Origin: Linanthus parryae
Taxonomy: Eukaryota; Streptophyta; Magnoliopsida; Ericales; Polemoniaceae
NCBI GenBank assembly: GCA_023055425.1
Contig: JALGPY010000005.1
Span: 893,501 to 957,500, forward strand
DNA: 64,000 nt
Reading direction: 5' to 3'
In this document: piece by piece, positions 21,877-33,235 of the stretch
How the letters are laid out: the number at the start of each line of letters is the position of its first letter
How positions within the stretch are numbered: the stretch's first letter is position 1
Notes under the pieces: generated by a model
The model's database searches: none
Told to the model about the DNA's origin: nothing
What the model saw: the letters and a program-made list of their open reading frames with translations, nothing else
Program-made: the position numbers and the translations under genes

Positions 21877-22438
21877 TGCGTTTGAACGCAGGTCCTGCGT
21901 TTGAACGCACTGCTTAGTTTTTCTGGAAAATCTGAAATTCTGATGATCTGCGTTTGAACGCACGATCTGCGTTTAAACGCAGTGCTTGAACGTTCTCTGA
22001 ATTTTCTGGGTCTGATGAGCTGCGTTTGAACGCACATGAGTTGCGTTTGAACGCAGTGCTTATCTTCTGCATCTCGGATGAGCTGCGTTTGAACGCACAT
22101 GAGTTGCGTTTGAACGCATGCCTTTGTCTCTCTAGAAATTCTCTGCTGATTGGGTCTGCGTTTGAACGCAGAATCTGCGTTTGAACGCACGCCTTAAGAT
22201 TTTTCCACCTCTTCTTTAACGTCTTGCGTTTGAACGCACATGAGTTGCGTTTAAACGCACCACTTGGTGGCTGGAAAATTTTTCTGTCTGCGTTTGAACG
22301 CAGGTCTTCTGCGTTTGAACGCAAAAGTGTTAACCGTTTCCAGTGCTTTTCTCTCCTTTGGTGGGGCTGCGTTTGAACGCAAGATCTCTGCGTTTGAACG
22401 CACTGCGTTTGAACGCATGTCTTCTGCGTTTAAACGCA
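21877..22438 (-). repeat. Internal array of 18 palindromic 14-mers between integrase and ORF3 (Athila-1)
   Basis: Copies of TGCGT-N4-ACGCA start at 21877, 21896, 21949, 21968, 22021, 22042, 22084, 22105, 22157, 22176, 22225, 22246, 22289, 22310, 22368, 22389, 22404 and 22425. Fifteen have the TTGA core; those at 21968, 22246 and 22425 have TTAA, making them perfect palindromes. They come mainly as pairs with starts 19 or 21 bp apart. The spacers between pairs are unrelated to those of the LTR array, so only the motif and its spacing are conserved. Confidence 0.92.
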
Positions 22439-22543
22439 CGCCTCTGCTTCCTGAAACACTGAGTTCAACATTAAATCCCTCTTTCTCACTTTTCTCTCAA
22501 ATTATGAACATTGTAAAAATTATATAAAAACAACTAATCTATG

Positions 22544-22600
22544 TTGGGTTGCCTCCCAACCAGCGCTTGTGATTTACAGTCGACAGCCCGACTTTGTTAC
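22544..22600 (-). promoter_or_regulatory. Conserved block after Athila integrase
   Basis: Begins with the hairpin-prone TTGGGTTGCCTCCCAA, followed by AGCGC, CTTGTGATTTAC and GTCGAC blocks. It matches 46472-46527 of Athila-2 nearly base for base, although both flanks are diverged and non-coding. It lies just after the pol stop on the coding strand. A splice signal for ORF3 mRNA, a second polypurine-like site or an RNA structure are possible. Confidence 0.6.
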
Positions 22601-22611
22601 CTCTGCTGTAA

Positions 22612-24579
22612 TCACGGAATGTCGAGGTAGAGTGCCTCTACCTCCATGATTTCCTGAGGATCCCTGTATGGCTTGACTCTGTTCCCATTCACCTTGAAAA
22701 CTGTATTATCCCTCGGGTTATCCAGCTCCACCACTCCCCATGATGTAATGTCCTTCACAATAAATGGTCCAGACCATCTTGAGCGCAGCTTCCCTGGATA
22801 GAATTTCATCCTTGAATTATAGAGGAGAACCTTCTGCCCGATTTCTATCTTCTTTGGTAGAATGCGGTTGTCATGCCACTTTTTTGTTTTCTCTTTATAA
22901 ATTTTGGCACTCTCATATGCAGTTTTACGGAATTCTTCCAGTTCGAGGAGTGCCATCTTCCGTTTATTTCCCGATAAACTGTGATCCATATTCAGCTGTT
23001 TGATTGCCCAGTATGCTTTGTGCTCCAATTCTACTGGTAAGTGACATGCTTTCCCAAACACCAGCTGGTACGGGGACATTCCCAGTGGGGTTTTGTAAGC
23101 AGTTCTGTATGCCCAAAGCGCATCATCCAGCTTTAACGACCAGTCCTTGCGTCCAGGATTCACAGTTTTTTCCAGTATGCTCTTTATCTCTCTGTTGGAC
23201 ACCTCTGATTGCCCGTTTGCCTGAGGGTGATAAGGCAGTGATACCTTATGGATAGACACCCCGTACTGCTTTAGAACCTTGGCAAAGACTTTATTGATAA
23301 AATGAGAACCTTCATCACTGACCATGGCCCTCGGTGTTCCAAATCTGGTAAAGATGTTACGTTTGAGGAACCTTTCTACGACGGACGCATCATTCTTCTG
23401 ACAGGCTATTGCTTCCACCCATTTTGACACGTAATCCACCGCCAATAAGATGTAGAGATTTCCCAGAGACGAAGGAAAAGGACCCATAAAATCGATACCC
23501 CATACGTCGAAAGGCTCGACTTCCTGCCAAAGTGTCATGGGCATTTCATTCCGCTGGGAGATATTTCCTGTCCTTTGGCAGCGATCACAACTCTGCGCAT
23601 AATCATGGCAGTCCTTGAAAACTGTTGGCCAGAAAAATCCTGACTGCAGCACCTTGTGAGCCGTTCTCGGTCCGCTGAAGTGTCCCCCACACTGTGCTGA
23701 GTGGCAGTGCTGAATTACCTCCAAAATTTCGTGACATGGAATGCATCGTCGGAGAATGTTATCTGCCCCTTGCTTGAACAGATAAGGGTCATCCCAGAAA
23801 TATTGCTTGCAATCTGAAATAAATTTCTTTTTCTGCCAAGGGGTGATATCTTCAGGGAGTGCTCCATTGACCAAATAATTGGCTATGGCATAGTACCAGG
23901 GCCGTCTATTGGTCTTGATCTTCATAATATGTTCATCTGGAAAATTTTCTTGAATGGGCACCACTTCTTCTGTAGGTTTTTCCAGACGAGATAGGTGATC
24001 AGCTACTACATTTTCAACTCCCTTTTTATCCCTGATTTCGACGTCAAATTCCTGCATCAGCAGGATCCAACGCAACAGCCTTGGCTTTGCATCCTTCTTT
24101 TCCAGCAAGTATTTCAGTGCACTGTGATCTGTAAAAATAATGACTTTAGAGCCTACCAGGTACGATCTGAATTTATCCAGGGCAAAAACGACTGCCAGCA
24201 GCTCCTTCTCTGTAGTCCCATAATTAATCTGCGCCTCATTCAGGACCCTGCTGGCATAGTAGATGACGCTGCACACCTTGTCTTTCCGCTGTCCCAATAC
24301 TGCACCCACAGCGTAATCACTGGCATCGCACATCAGCTCGAACGGGAGGGTCCAGTCCGGTGTTGTGATAATGGGTGCAGTCGTCAGCCTCTCTTTAAGC
24401 ACGTCAAAAGCTTCTTTGCAGGCTTCATCAAACACGAAGGGCACATCTTTTCCCAACAAATTACATAGTGGCTTTGTAATTTTTGAGAAATCTTTAATAA
24501 ACCTCCTGTAAAATCCTGCGTGGCCCAAAAAGCTCTTGATTGCCTTCACTGTGGTTGGATACGGCAGCTGCTTGATCAC
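22612..24579 (-). CDS. Athila-1 RNase H-integrase part of pol (open 655-codon segment)
   Basis: This segment continues from RT after a frameshift and is itself open to the natural pol end. It has the RT connection ([20 protein letters not shown]), RNase H ([43 protein letters not shown]), the integrase HHCC finger ([19 protein letters not shown]) and the core with [16 protein letters not shown] and [17 protein letters not shown] as the D,D,E residues. The C-terminal end ([27 protein letters not shown]) has no chromodomain, as expected for Athila. It would normally be translated as part of a gag-pol polyprotein. Confidence 0.9.
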   Translation of the reverse strand: MIKQLPYPTTVKAIKSFLGHAGFYRRFIKDFSKITKPLCNLLGKDVPFVFDEACKEAFDVLKERLTTAPIITTPDWTLPFELMCDASDYAVGAVLGQRKDKVCSVIYYASRVLNEAQINYGTTEKELLAVVFALDKFRSYLVGSKVIIFTDHSALKYLLEKKDAKPRLLRWILLMQEFDVEIRDKKGVENVVADHLSRLEKPTEEVVPIQENFPDEHIMKIKTNRRPWYYAIANYLVNGALPEDITPWQKKKFISDCKQYFWDDPYLFKQGADNILRRCIPCHEILEVIQHCHSAQCGGHFSGPRTAHKVLQSGFFWPTVFKDCHDYAQSCDRCQRTGNISQRNEMPMTLWQEVEPFDVWGIDFMGPFPSSLGNLYILLAVDYVSKWVEAIACQKNDASVVERFLKRNIFTRFGTPRAMVSDEGSHFINKVFAKVLKQYGVSIHKVSLPYHPQANGQSEVSNREIKSILEKTVNPGRKDWSLKLDDALWAYRTAYKTPLGMSPYQLVFGKACHLPVELEHKAYWAIKQLNMDHSLSGNKRKMALLELEEFRKTAYESAKIYKEKTKKWHDNRILPKKIEIGQKVLLYNSRMKFYPGKLRSRWSGPFIVKDITSWGVVELDNPRDNTVFKVNGNRVKPYRDPQEIMEVEALYLDIP

Positions 24580-24622
24580 CTCTATTTTTGCCCTGTCTAC
24601 TTCCAGTCCTTTACTGGAAATC

Positions 24623-26110
24623 CTAATGTCCCAGCACTATTCCTTCAGTAACCATGAAGTGGCATTTTTCCCAGTTGAGTACCAGGTTTGTTTTTCTGCA
24701 GCGAATCAGAACTCTGGCCAGGTGGTATAAGCAATCTTCAAAGCTGTCTCCGAATAACGAAAAATCGTTCATGAAAACTTCTAAATTTTTCTCTATCATA
24801 TCAGAGAAAATAGCCATCATACACCTCTGGAATGTTGCTGGAGCATTGCATAATCCAAATGGCATTCGTCTAAAGGCGAACGTTCCATACGGGCAAGTGA
24901 ACGTCGTCTTTTCTTGGTCTTCTGGATTTATATAGATCTGATTGTAGCCAGAGTACCCGTCAAGAAAGCAGTAGTAAGCATGGTGTGCTAGTCTGTCCAA
25001 CATCTGGTCCATGAATGGCAGCGGAAAGTGATCTTTCAGTGTGGCATCGTTCAGCTTTCGATAGTCCATACAGATTCGCCAGCCAGTGACAGTTCGCTGG
25101 GCGATCTGTTCCTGATCAGCATTCTGCACTACTGTAATACCCCCTTTCTTCGGTACACACTGGACAGGACTCACCCAGGTGCTGTCTGATATGGGGTATA
25201 TAATTCCTGCTTCTAACCACTTCATGACCTCCTTACGTACCACATCTTTCATAATTGGGTTTAATCTTCTTTGAGGCTGGATAACTGGCTTCTTTCCGTC
25301 TTCGATTCTTATCTTGTGCATGCAATAATCAGGACTGATTCCATTCAGGTCTGCAATTGTCCATCCTATGGCTTCTTTATGCTCTCGGAGTACCTCCAGT
25401 AGCTTTTGTTCCTGTTCCTGAGATAAAAGAGAAGAAACAATTACCGGCAGGGTATTATTTTCACCAATAAAAGCGTACCTGAGGTGTTCTGGCAACTGTT
25501 TTAATTCCAGGGCTGGTGGTTCCTGGAGTGACGGGACCAGTGTCATTTTCTGCTCGCCTCCTTCATCCCTGTATAGCCTGATCCAGCTTTCTGTTCCCAT
25601 GATCTGCTCATCCTGTTGCTCTTCTGTTTCCTCTGGGTACATGTCTTCAAATTCCTCCCATAAATCTTCTATCTCATCGCTTTCCAGATCACCAATTACC
25701 TCTACTGCAAAACAGTTTTCATGCCCATAATGATCGGGAAGCTGGAGAGATTTGAAAACATTAAATTTCACTTTTTCTTCATTGATTTGCATGGACAGCT
25801 CTCCACTTTTGCAGTTAATAATGGCTTCACCAGTCGCCAGGAAAGGTCTGCCCAGGATCAGCGGAACCTCTCCTGCCTCCATATCCAGTATCACAAAATC
25901 TGCTGGAAAAATAAGCTCTCCCACTTTTACCGGGATATCCTCAATTACTCCATAGGCAGGTTTCACGGATCTGTCAGCCATTTGAAGCATAATTCTTGTT
26001 GGGCGTGGCTCTCCGACTCCCAGACTTTTGAAGATGGTCAGTGGCATCAAGTTGATGCTGGCACCCAAGTCGCATAAGGCTTTTCCTGTGTATGCACTGC
26101 CCAGGGTCAC
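24623..26110 (-). pseudogene. Athila-1 protease and reverse transcriptase, inactivated
   Basis: Starts with the retropepsin-like core (ALCDLGASINLMPL, then ADFVILDM and PLILGRPFLATG). RT follows ([60 protein letters not shown]). The catalytic box reads VFMNDFSLF, where Athila-2 has VFMDDFSLF: the first Asp of the metal-binding pair is Asn, which should abolish polymerase activity. The frame ends at a TAG just after EGIVLGH. Compared with Athila-2, one extra base there shifts the reading frame. Upstream, one extra T in a T-run near 26155-26161 cuts it off from gag. Confidence 0.88.
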
Positions 26111-28021
26111 TGGAATAACAAAGCTGCCAGGGTCTTTCTTTTTCAGTGGTAGACCATTTTTTTACACAACTGCTCGCTTCTGCCGTCAGATTCACTGTTT
26201 CGAAGTCACTCATTCGCCTTCTACCATACAAGATATCTTTGAGAAATTTCGCGTAAGTAGGCATTTTGGCAAGTGCTTCAGCAAAAGGTATATTTATCTG
26301 TAATTGCTTGAATACCTCCAGAAATCTGGCGTAGTCTTTGCTGTCATCTCTCTTGCGTGTCTTCAGAGGGTAAGGAACTTCCTTAGAAGTTGGCACTGTC
26401 TCTGGATTAGCCTCATTCGTCTGCGCTGCTTCCTGCTCGACCGAACCCCTTTTCTGAGGGTTAGCGGTTGAACTGTTTTCCCGGTCAATCACCTCCTGTT
26501 CAATAATCTTTGACTTTTCTGCGCGTGCATGAATGGGATACGGTGGATCCTGCAGTGCAATTCCACTTCGAGTTGTGATAGCATTGATTTGAGCGCGTGG
26601 ATTGTTCACTGTGTTAGATGGTAAATTCCCTGGGGCTCGTTCTGCCTGGTTCTGTGCAAGCTGTCCATTCTGTACTTCCAAGTTGCGGATAGCAATCTTC
26701 ATCTGGCTTACATCAGCAGTTAGTGAGTCCATCTGTGCGAATCTAGTTTCCAACTGCTTATTGAATTTCTCCATATAGGACTCAAAATGTTGCTGAGACA
26801 GGTTTAGTTGTGGTGCTGCTTGTGCAGGCTGAGCTGGAGCTGTCTGTTGTGCCTGTGGCCTGTGCTGGAATCCTGGTGCATATACTGCTGCATTGGGATT
26901 GCCGTAGCGAAATCCTGGATGGTCACGTGTGCCTGGTCTGTAGCGACTAGGATCCCACTGCTGCTGAACATAGTTGGCATCTTCGGTCTGAAGCTCCAGA
27001 ATTGCTGCGTCAAAGTCAGGTTCGTCCACTGATGCCACCGGCTTCTTTTCTGTATACACCTTCTTGACTAGGTCCTGTACCACTTTCGTGAGATTGTCAA
27101 TCCTGTCATCAACCACTGGTTCTGCTGCTGCTGTGAGCCTGCGGTCATCAAACAGGCGAGTATCCTGTTTGGCTAATTGCTTCATCAGTTCGTATGCTCC
27201 ATATTTATCCACATGGTATAGAAAGTTACCCCCAGCTTCCCTGTCAATCCTGTCTGCATTCTCCCTGTCAAGTGCATGGTAGAATACCTGCAGAATCTTT
27301 GCGTCCCCGAAGCCGTGATTGGGGCATTTTTCACGAGTCTCATCAGCCTGTCCCATGCGTCTACCACTGTCTCCCCCATCTGCTGTTTGAAAGATAGAAT
27401 CTCACTCTGCAGCTTGATAACGCGGGATGCAGGGTAGAATTTTGCCAAGAAATCAGCAACACACCCCTCCCAGGTAGTGATAGACCTCGGTGGTCTTGCC
27501 TCCAGCCAATCCTTTGCTGTCCCGAACAAACAGTATGGGAATAAAATCAACTTTAGCGTGTCCGCTTCGACTCCTCTATACTTAATCTTGTTGCAGTAAT
27601 CCTCAAATTTTCCAAGGAAGTCGTTTGGATCTTCATCTGCTTTCCCATTAAAAGGACAATGGGTCTGGGCGGTCTGAATGGTGGATGATTTCAGGTCGAA
27701 GTGCTCTGCTGTAATGGGAGGCACTACAATAGCTGGTTGATGTCCTCCGGTTGGGACTTCAAAGTTTTCGACCAGTGCCCTTCCAGACCTGTTATAAGTC
27801 CTCTGATTGTTCCTGGCAGCAAAACCTGCTGCTATCAGCTCTTCAATATAAAGAGCCATCTGTGCTGGAGTACGTTGCGGCTGTCCTGTGGGTGTTCCTG
27901 TTTCGGTTGTGGTGTCTTCTCCGTGCTCAGACATCGCGGCTCGGTGTCTGCGACTTTGCTCTCTGAAAAGTTTTTCGGGATCTTCGAGTGGTGATACCAG
28001 CTTGCGGGGCAATCTGGGCAT
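25974..28021 (-). pseudogene. Athila-1 gag, frameshifted
   Basis: Two frames (28021-27185 and 27356-25974) correspond to one gag of the Athila-2 type starting MPRLPRKLVSPLEDPEKLF. The capsid-like retrotransposon gag region reads CPFNGKADEDPNDFLGKFED, LFGTAKDWLEARPPRSITTW, DFLAKFYP and MGETVVDAWDRL. A one-base deletion near 27330 moves the frame at LMRLVK. The second part continues CPNHGFGDAKILQVFYHALD and a Gln/Pro-rich stretch. No CCHC zinc knuckle is visible. It ends at the gag/protease frameshift described for the next segment. Confidence 0.87.
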
Positions 28022-28141
28022 AAACTAGAATAGCCTGAAAATCAGATTTCAAGAGCAGTAAGTCGAAAGAAAGTAACTGTAAAAATAAAAGAAAAACTCT
28101 GAGACTTATTCTAATGTCTCTCTAACAAAAACTGTAACCGT

Positions 28142-28160
28142 TCCCCGGCAACGGCGCCGA
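28142..28160 (-). promoter_or_regulatory. Primer binding site of Athila-1 (tRNA-Asp)
   Basis: Minus strand GGCGCCGTTGCCGGGGA is complementary to the 3' end of plant tRNA-Asp. The first base that would pair with the terminal A of CCA is C instead of T. It lies six bases inside the 5' LTR. Confidence 0.8.
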
Positions 28161-28165
28161 AAACT

Positions 28166-29908
28166 TGACAGCGTAAACCTATCTGCTTTTTCGCAAGTGT
28201 ACGATCAAGTAATATAGAGTATGTAATTGTGACTCTGGTTGTCGAACCCACGAGAACAGTTTCAGTTTTTGCTAATCAGAATTAGAATAAGACACAAAGG
28301 TTGTAAAAAGGAGGAAGATTTGGGATTTGACTCTACTAAACTGTAATAAACAAAAACAGTAAAAAGCTTATTTTATTTTTCTGTTGATTATTTTGCAAAA
28401 ATTCTTGTGGTTGTAAAAGTCGATAATTCTAAAAATCTAGATTCCAGGATCCCCTAGGGTTACTTTCCAGCTTTCTTAGTATATTTGATTGCAGAAACAC
28501 ACGGTGGTCTTGTTTATGCCAGCATACCAATAACACAATCTCCTCTCGGTCTCATGCACCTATCACTCTCCTGCAGATTTTCGGGTCCTCTCGGTCCACC
28601 TAAACCTGCAGGTTCGTTCTAAGTCTGCTAGGGTTACAGGTTCTCCTCTCGGTCTCCCCCTAAACGTCTAGCAGTTGGTCTAATGCTTCTGGGCTAGTCC
28701 CCTGATTCGTTTCACCTCTCGGTCCATCAAGGCAGAGTACTAAATCCTGTCTTTTCTTCCTAACATTCACTGGTCACTCTCGCGCACCAGATCCTGTCTG
28801 TAACACTCCTGGGTGATCAAGCCATTCATGTATGTAAATAAAATCAAAGACAGAATGATAAACAAACCATCCTGTATTAAGACTTAGCTAGCCATGCATC
28901 TGAAAATCAAAACAACCAAGTCTGCTGAATTCATAAACCCTAGGTTCACCGAGAACCTAGGCAAAAGGTCTAGCTAACTTGCATTATTCAAAAACAATGT
29001 TTCATAAAAAGAGAAAAGATCAAACTAGTTATTTTTCTGAAGATACTGGAAAACTGCTCCAATCCTGCTCTGCTCCAACTCCTGGCTGCTGTGAAACTGG
29101 CTGCTGATGATGATGATAGCTGTGATATGCCTTCGTAACCCTAAAACAGTGCTGGGACACCTCCTTTTATACTGCCACAGTCTCCAAAACTGATGCACGA
29201 AATTCCTGTTTTACCCTCGAAAAGACCCGTCCTGGAAGCTTCTGGAACCCGTCTGTGCGTTCGAACGCACACTTCCTGCGTTCAAACGCAGTGCGTATGA
29301 ACGCACACCCTTCTGCGTTTGAACGCAGGCCTTAGCCGTTTTTCCTCTTCTGGCTCCTGAACCCATGCGTTTGAACGCAGCTCCTCTGCGTTTGAACGCA
29401 CCCCTTGGCCGTTTCTTCTCTTGAGTGTTGAGCCCTGCGTTTGAACGCACATTGCCTGCGTTTGAACGCAGGACTTAGCTTTCTGCACTTTGGTCTCTGA
29501 CTCCTGCGTTTGAACGCAGGTTGCCTGCGTTTGAACGCAGGACTTAGCCAAATCCTGCCATTTTTCCTGCTGCTCCTGTCTTGTGCGTTTGAACGCAGCT
29601 CCTGCGTTTGAACGCACCACTTAGCATTTTTCCTCTTCTTCTGCTCAGCCTTCCTGACACGCTGCCTCCCATCCAAGTCAATCTCATGCATTTTTCGGCA
29701 CCTGTTACCTGCACATCATAACACGCACCCGCGATCATATCCAACAAACAAAAGTATGCATAAAATTACTCAAATTTTGCAATCATGATCTATAAATCTC
29801 TGCCTCGTATCAGGTGGAAAATAAGCTGAAAATGGCAAAACTCAACTCTCACAGGGTTAAAACCAATGGTAAAAAGATGTCCCAGACTAATACATTTTCA
29901 AGCTGTCC
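28166..29908 (-). repeat. Athila-1 5' LTR (1,743 bp) with promoter
   Basis: The upstream LTR in element orientation, so the one whose promoter would be used. It has the same array of twelve dyads (29256-29616), TATAAAA at 29165-29171 and the 9-bp-stem hairpin at 28939-28961. It differs from the 3' LTR at about eight visible sites, including a single-base difference in a C-run and a T/G change near 28709. Confidence 0.92.
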
Positions 29909-32900
29909 GCAAGTCAACTCTCAAATAAAAAAACTACTACCATTACTTATTATGTATATTCCATTGTATGATTATTAACCCCCATCATGTTCACACCATC
30001 ACTCTTTTCTCACCTACAATAACTCTCACATCCTATGCATCACCACCATCTTCTTCACTACTCAATTCCTCTATTGAAGAACACTCATACATGCTCTATT
30101 CTCTCTCCCCAAATTTCATCCCGTTTTTGGGAGTTGACCTCACAAAAACACCATGAAAACTTCATTTCCTAGCATCCAAAGCATGAAAAACTTGATTCCA
30201 AGCTTTATACAACTATGGAGGGGAGTCATTTCACCATTCTACTCATAAATTGAAGGGCCAATTCACTCTTTTCCTCACCATCATCTTTATTCTTGGGGTA
30301 ACAATTCTTCAAGTCTTCAATTCATTCATGCATGTCCATCTTTTGCTTTGATTGATGAAATTTAATCTTAGTTTTCTTCATATCCATGCTTGGTTCTTCA
30401 TTTACATTGTTAGATCATGTGTTTTACTCCAAATTTTTGACTATTTCATTAAACCCACACTAGAACCCACATGCATGTTGTGAATGTCATCTTCCTTGCA
30501 TTGTTACCCAAGAGGGTTTTGATCATTTGTGTCAAGAGCATGTAAAGGTCTTAATAAATGCTTAAAATGATGTTATTTGGGTGAAAATCAAGTCTTTATA
30601 AATTGCATGTATCATTAGAGCCATTCTTGTTGATTTTTGATGAAATTGCATGTTCATACAATCTGACCAGTTTGTGAAAAACGTATATTATCTCTAAATT
30701 TTGTCTCTGTGGAATTTTTAAATCTTTCATATTCTGAAACTAGACTCAAAGAGGGTCATTTTGAAAGAAAATTCAACTCCATATCTTTTATGGTTAGGGA
30801 GATATGCTCATTTTAAGTTGCATGTTTTCTGAAACTCTATTTTTGGACAAGTTTTACCATTTTTGTTAAAAATCTCATTTCCAGAAACCTATGGCACCAA
30901 ATCTTTCTTGTGATGAAACTAGACACATAAGGGATTCATTCTGGATAATATGGACATTTTTCCTATTCTTCAAGTAGTAGTAATTGTTCTTCAAAGTTGA
31001 AACTTTCTTCCAAACTTGTCTCTGCATAGCAGTCCTTGTTATTTTTGTAACTTGAGTTTTATAATATCTATGCATGATTTTCTTGATTTTTCTGAAAGTA
31101 GACACATATAGGTTCCTCATAAATTAATTTCAAGATTTTAGGATATGATTTGATATGGTAAATATGGCTCCAAAGTCAGAGCTACAATTCTGTCCAGAAT
31201 TGTAGTTTCACACTTTTTAGAAAACGTGAATTTTTGAACTTCTAGGTGTTTTGTTGGACTTATTTTGATAATTAAACATCATTATATGTGCGTTAGTGAC
31301 ATTTAGGACTATGTGACATGTAGGTTTGCATTGGTATTATAAATGTGTAAATTGGTTATAACGAGTACGTCATACGTGTGATTGTAGACATCGACGTCGT
31401 AGGAGAGAGCGGTTGTCGTCGGAGTGCTAGGCTTAGTTTCTTGCTTTTGATTGTGCTTCATCTTAGTGGTAAGTACATATGTACGGCCTTTTCATATCAA
31501 AATATGCGTATGTGTTTGATGTTTCAAATGAATGGTTGTTATATGAAATAGTATGAGAATGCATGTTTTCCACTTGAAAGTTGTTAAACTATTTTTTTCA
31601 TCTCCTTTGAGAACTCTCCGAAATTACTTGTGAATTGTTGACATCCTGATTCTAGTTATGTGAAAGAGAAGAAATAAAATACCTCTAATAGACTTAGGAC
31701 GATGTACAGAGTACTGTTATTAATGGGAGGCGTCAAGCGATCCTCCATTTTCGTATGGCTAAGACCATTGAAGCAATGCTTCTTATTATTGGATAGAACG
31801 TTAATGTTTAAAAATCCGCCCCCGATGAGCCAAAATGTATCAAGATATTGAGGCCAAGGGGTTTATAGAGCTATAGAGTGCTACTTATACTTGTAAGGGT
31901 CACTACGGTATAGGGGTGTCGACACTTAAGGCCTTTTAGCTAATGTTGTGAGCGAGGTTGACGAATGGGCTCCCTTAACGCTCGGGTGAAATAGGGTTTG
32001 ATAGACCCTAGAAGGAACCCTTAGTGGTTATTTCGTGATCCCTCTGTCTACATCGATCCTGCTGGTGGCTCTTGACACGCCTCAGCTAAATTAAACTGTT
32101 GATTGAAGTCGAAATTCAAAATTGGCTACTTATTAATGTTGTTTGTGGCTCTTGATATGCCCTAATTGATTTGAAATGATTTGTAAATATTGGCTACTCA
32201 TGAAGTACTATCGTTATCAGTTCAAATAAACTTGTTTACTCTGGATATTTTACCAACTACTCGTGGTTTCTCAATGTTATTAAATTGAGAGGTTTTTGTT
32301 ACTCGTTTACTTCCAGTTGTTCCAAATTCTCCAACATGATAGCTTTACTATTTAAATCTTCTAATTTGTTTCAACTCATGCTTCCGTGCCACTCATTGCT
32401 TTACATGTCGTAGTATGTATTTACTCAGTTTTTACTGATCATTTTCTTCAAAACTGCGTCGGCATTTGCCATTTTAAAACCGCAGGTCGTCAATCAAGTT
32501 TGGGGAATGGGAACGCGGATCGAGATGAAGAAGTATAGCTTAACTTAGATCACTTAGTAGATCACAAATGTTATGTTTTAAATTGTACTTATTATCGAAA
32601 TTTTGTTATGTACATTAAGCGAAATGTAATCTTAATAGTATATTTCTAATTTTGGTTGTCGATTGTCTCTATAACCCTGAACCGAGATCCCGGGTTGTTT
32701 CACTAAGAGTTCGATTACTAGGCGTGCTGGTACAACTAGATGAGTCCGCGTTTCCCCGTCCTAAGCCAAGCCTTCTCCATCTAGACCTGCGGTGGGAATT
32801 AAAACAGGAACCGCAGTTTCTAAAGTCAGCAATGAAATACTGAATGAGTAACACCCAAGCACGTAAACCGAGAACGAGGTATTTTAACAAAAATAAATGG

Positions 32901-33126
32901 ACGAAGAGTAAATATTTCACGAGTGTTCAACTTTAAATGGAAATACAGCGGAAGTAAAAGACAGTGAAATAGTAAGACATTTCCGAGTTCTCGTAAATCT
33001 TCAGAAAAGCTCCAATAATTATAATTAAATCCATATCCAATATCCAAACCATTTAATCTCAATATTTCCCATTTCCATTAATATCCAACATCCAAACCAT
33101 AAAAATCCATTAGTTGTGCGGGGAAA

Positions 33127-33235
33127 ACTTATTATTATTGTCGTGTTGGCTTTAGCCACTCGGCCTGTGATTATTATTGTCGTGTTGGCTTTAGCCACTC
33201 GGCTTGTGATTATTATTTTCGTGTTGGCTTCGTCC
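33127..33235. repeat. Minisatellite, about 39-bp unit, in the outer solo LTR
   Basis: Nearly three copies of a unit reading TTATTATTGTCGTGTTGGCT plus TTAGCCACTCGGCCTGTGA stand head to tail; the last copy is diverged and partial. It lies inside the 32708-34075 half of the solo LTR. The matching Ile/Thr-rich frames on either strand are artefacts. Confidence 0.8.

Larger units (their letters stand above)
16766..29908 (-). mobile_element. Athila-type Ty3 retrotransposon 1 (13.1 kb, complete but mutated)
   Basis: The order along the minus strand is: 5' LTR (28166-29908), tRNA-Asp primer site, gag, protease, RT, RNase H, integrase, palindrome array, third ORF, polypurine tract, 3' LTR (16766-18510). 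The target duplication is GCAAG at 16761-16765 and 29909-29913. The very last base of the right LTR is C where the partner has A. Structure, tRNA-Asp primer, DLGA protease and an extra ORF after integrase fit the Athila clade. The LTRs differ by only a few substitutions and indels (well under 1 percent by eye), yet gag-pol and ORF3 carry several frameshifts, so this copy may have moved using proteins from a relative. Confidence 0.92.
11776..32702 (+). mobile_element. LARD-type non-autonomous LTR element (complete, nested host of Athila-1)
   Basis: The LTRs begin TGTAATACCCCG and end GGGTTGTTTCA, with target duplication CTAAG (11771-11775 and 32703-32707). With the Athila-1 insertion removed, the element is about 7.8 kb: two 3.3-kb LTRs around 1.15 kb of internal sequence that lacks gag, protease, RT, RNase H and integrase. 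It keeps an iMet primer site and a polypurine tract, so it could be mobilised in trans. The LTR start and the TTCGGGGACGAAG..AAGGGGG region before the 3' LTR resemble Tekay/Del chromoviruses, suggesting derivation from one (inference). Confidence 0.85.
16242..32702 (+). repeat. LARD 3' LTR, interrupted by Athila-1
   Basis: The first 524 bp (16242-16765) and the last 2,789 bp (29914-32702) reassemble to the 5' LTR sequence; the break falls in CACATGCAAG|TCAACTC. The five bases GCAAG are duplicated on both sides of Athila-1. Joining them gives 3,313 bp against 3,314 in the other LTR. Confidence 0.88.
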
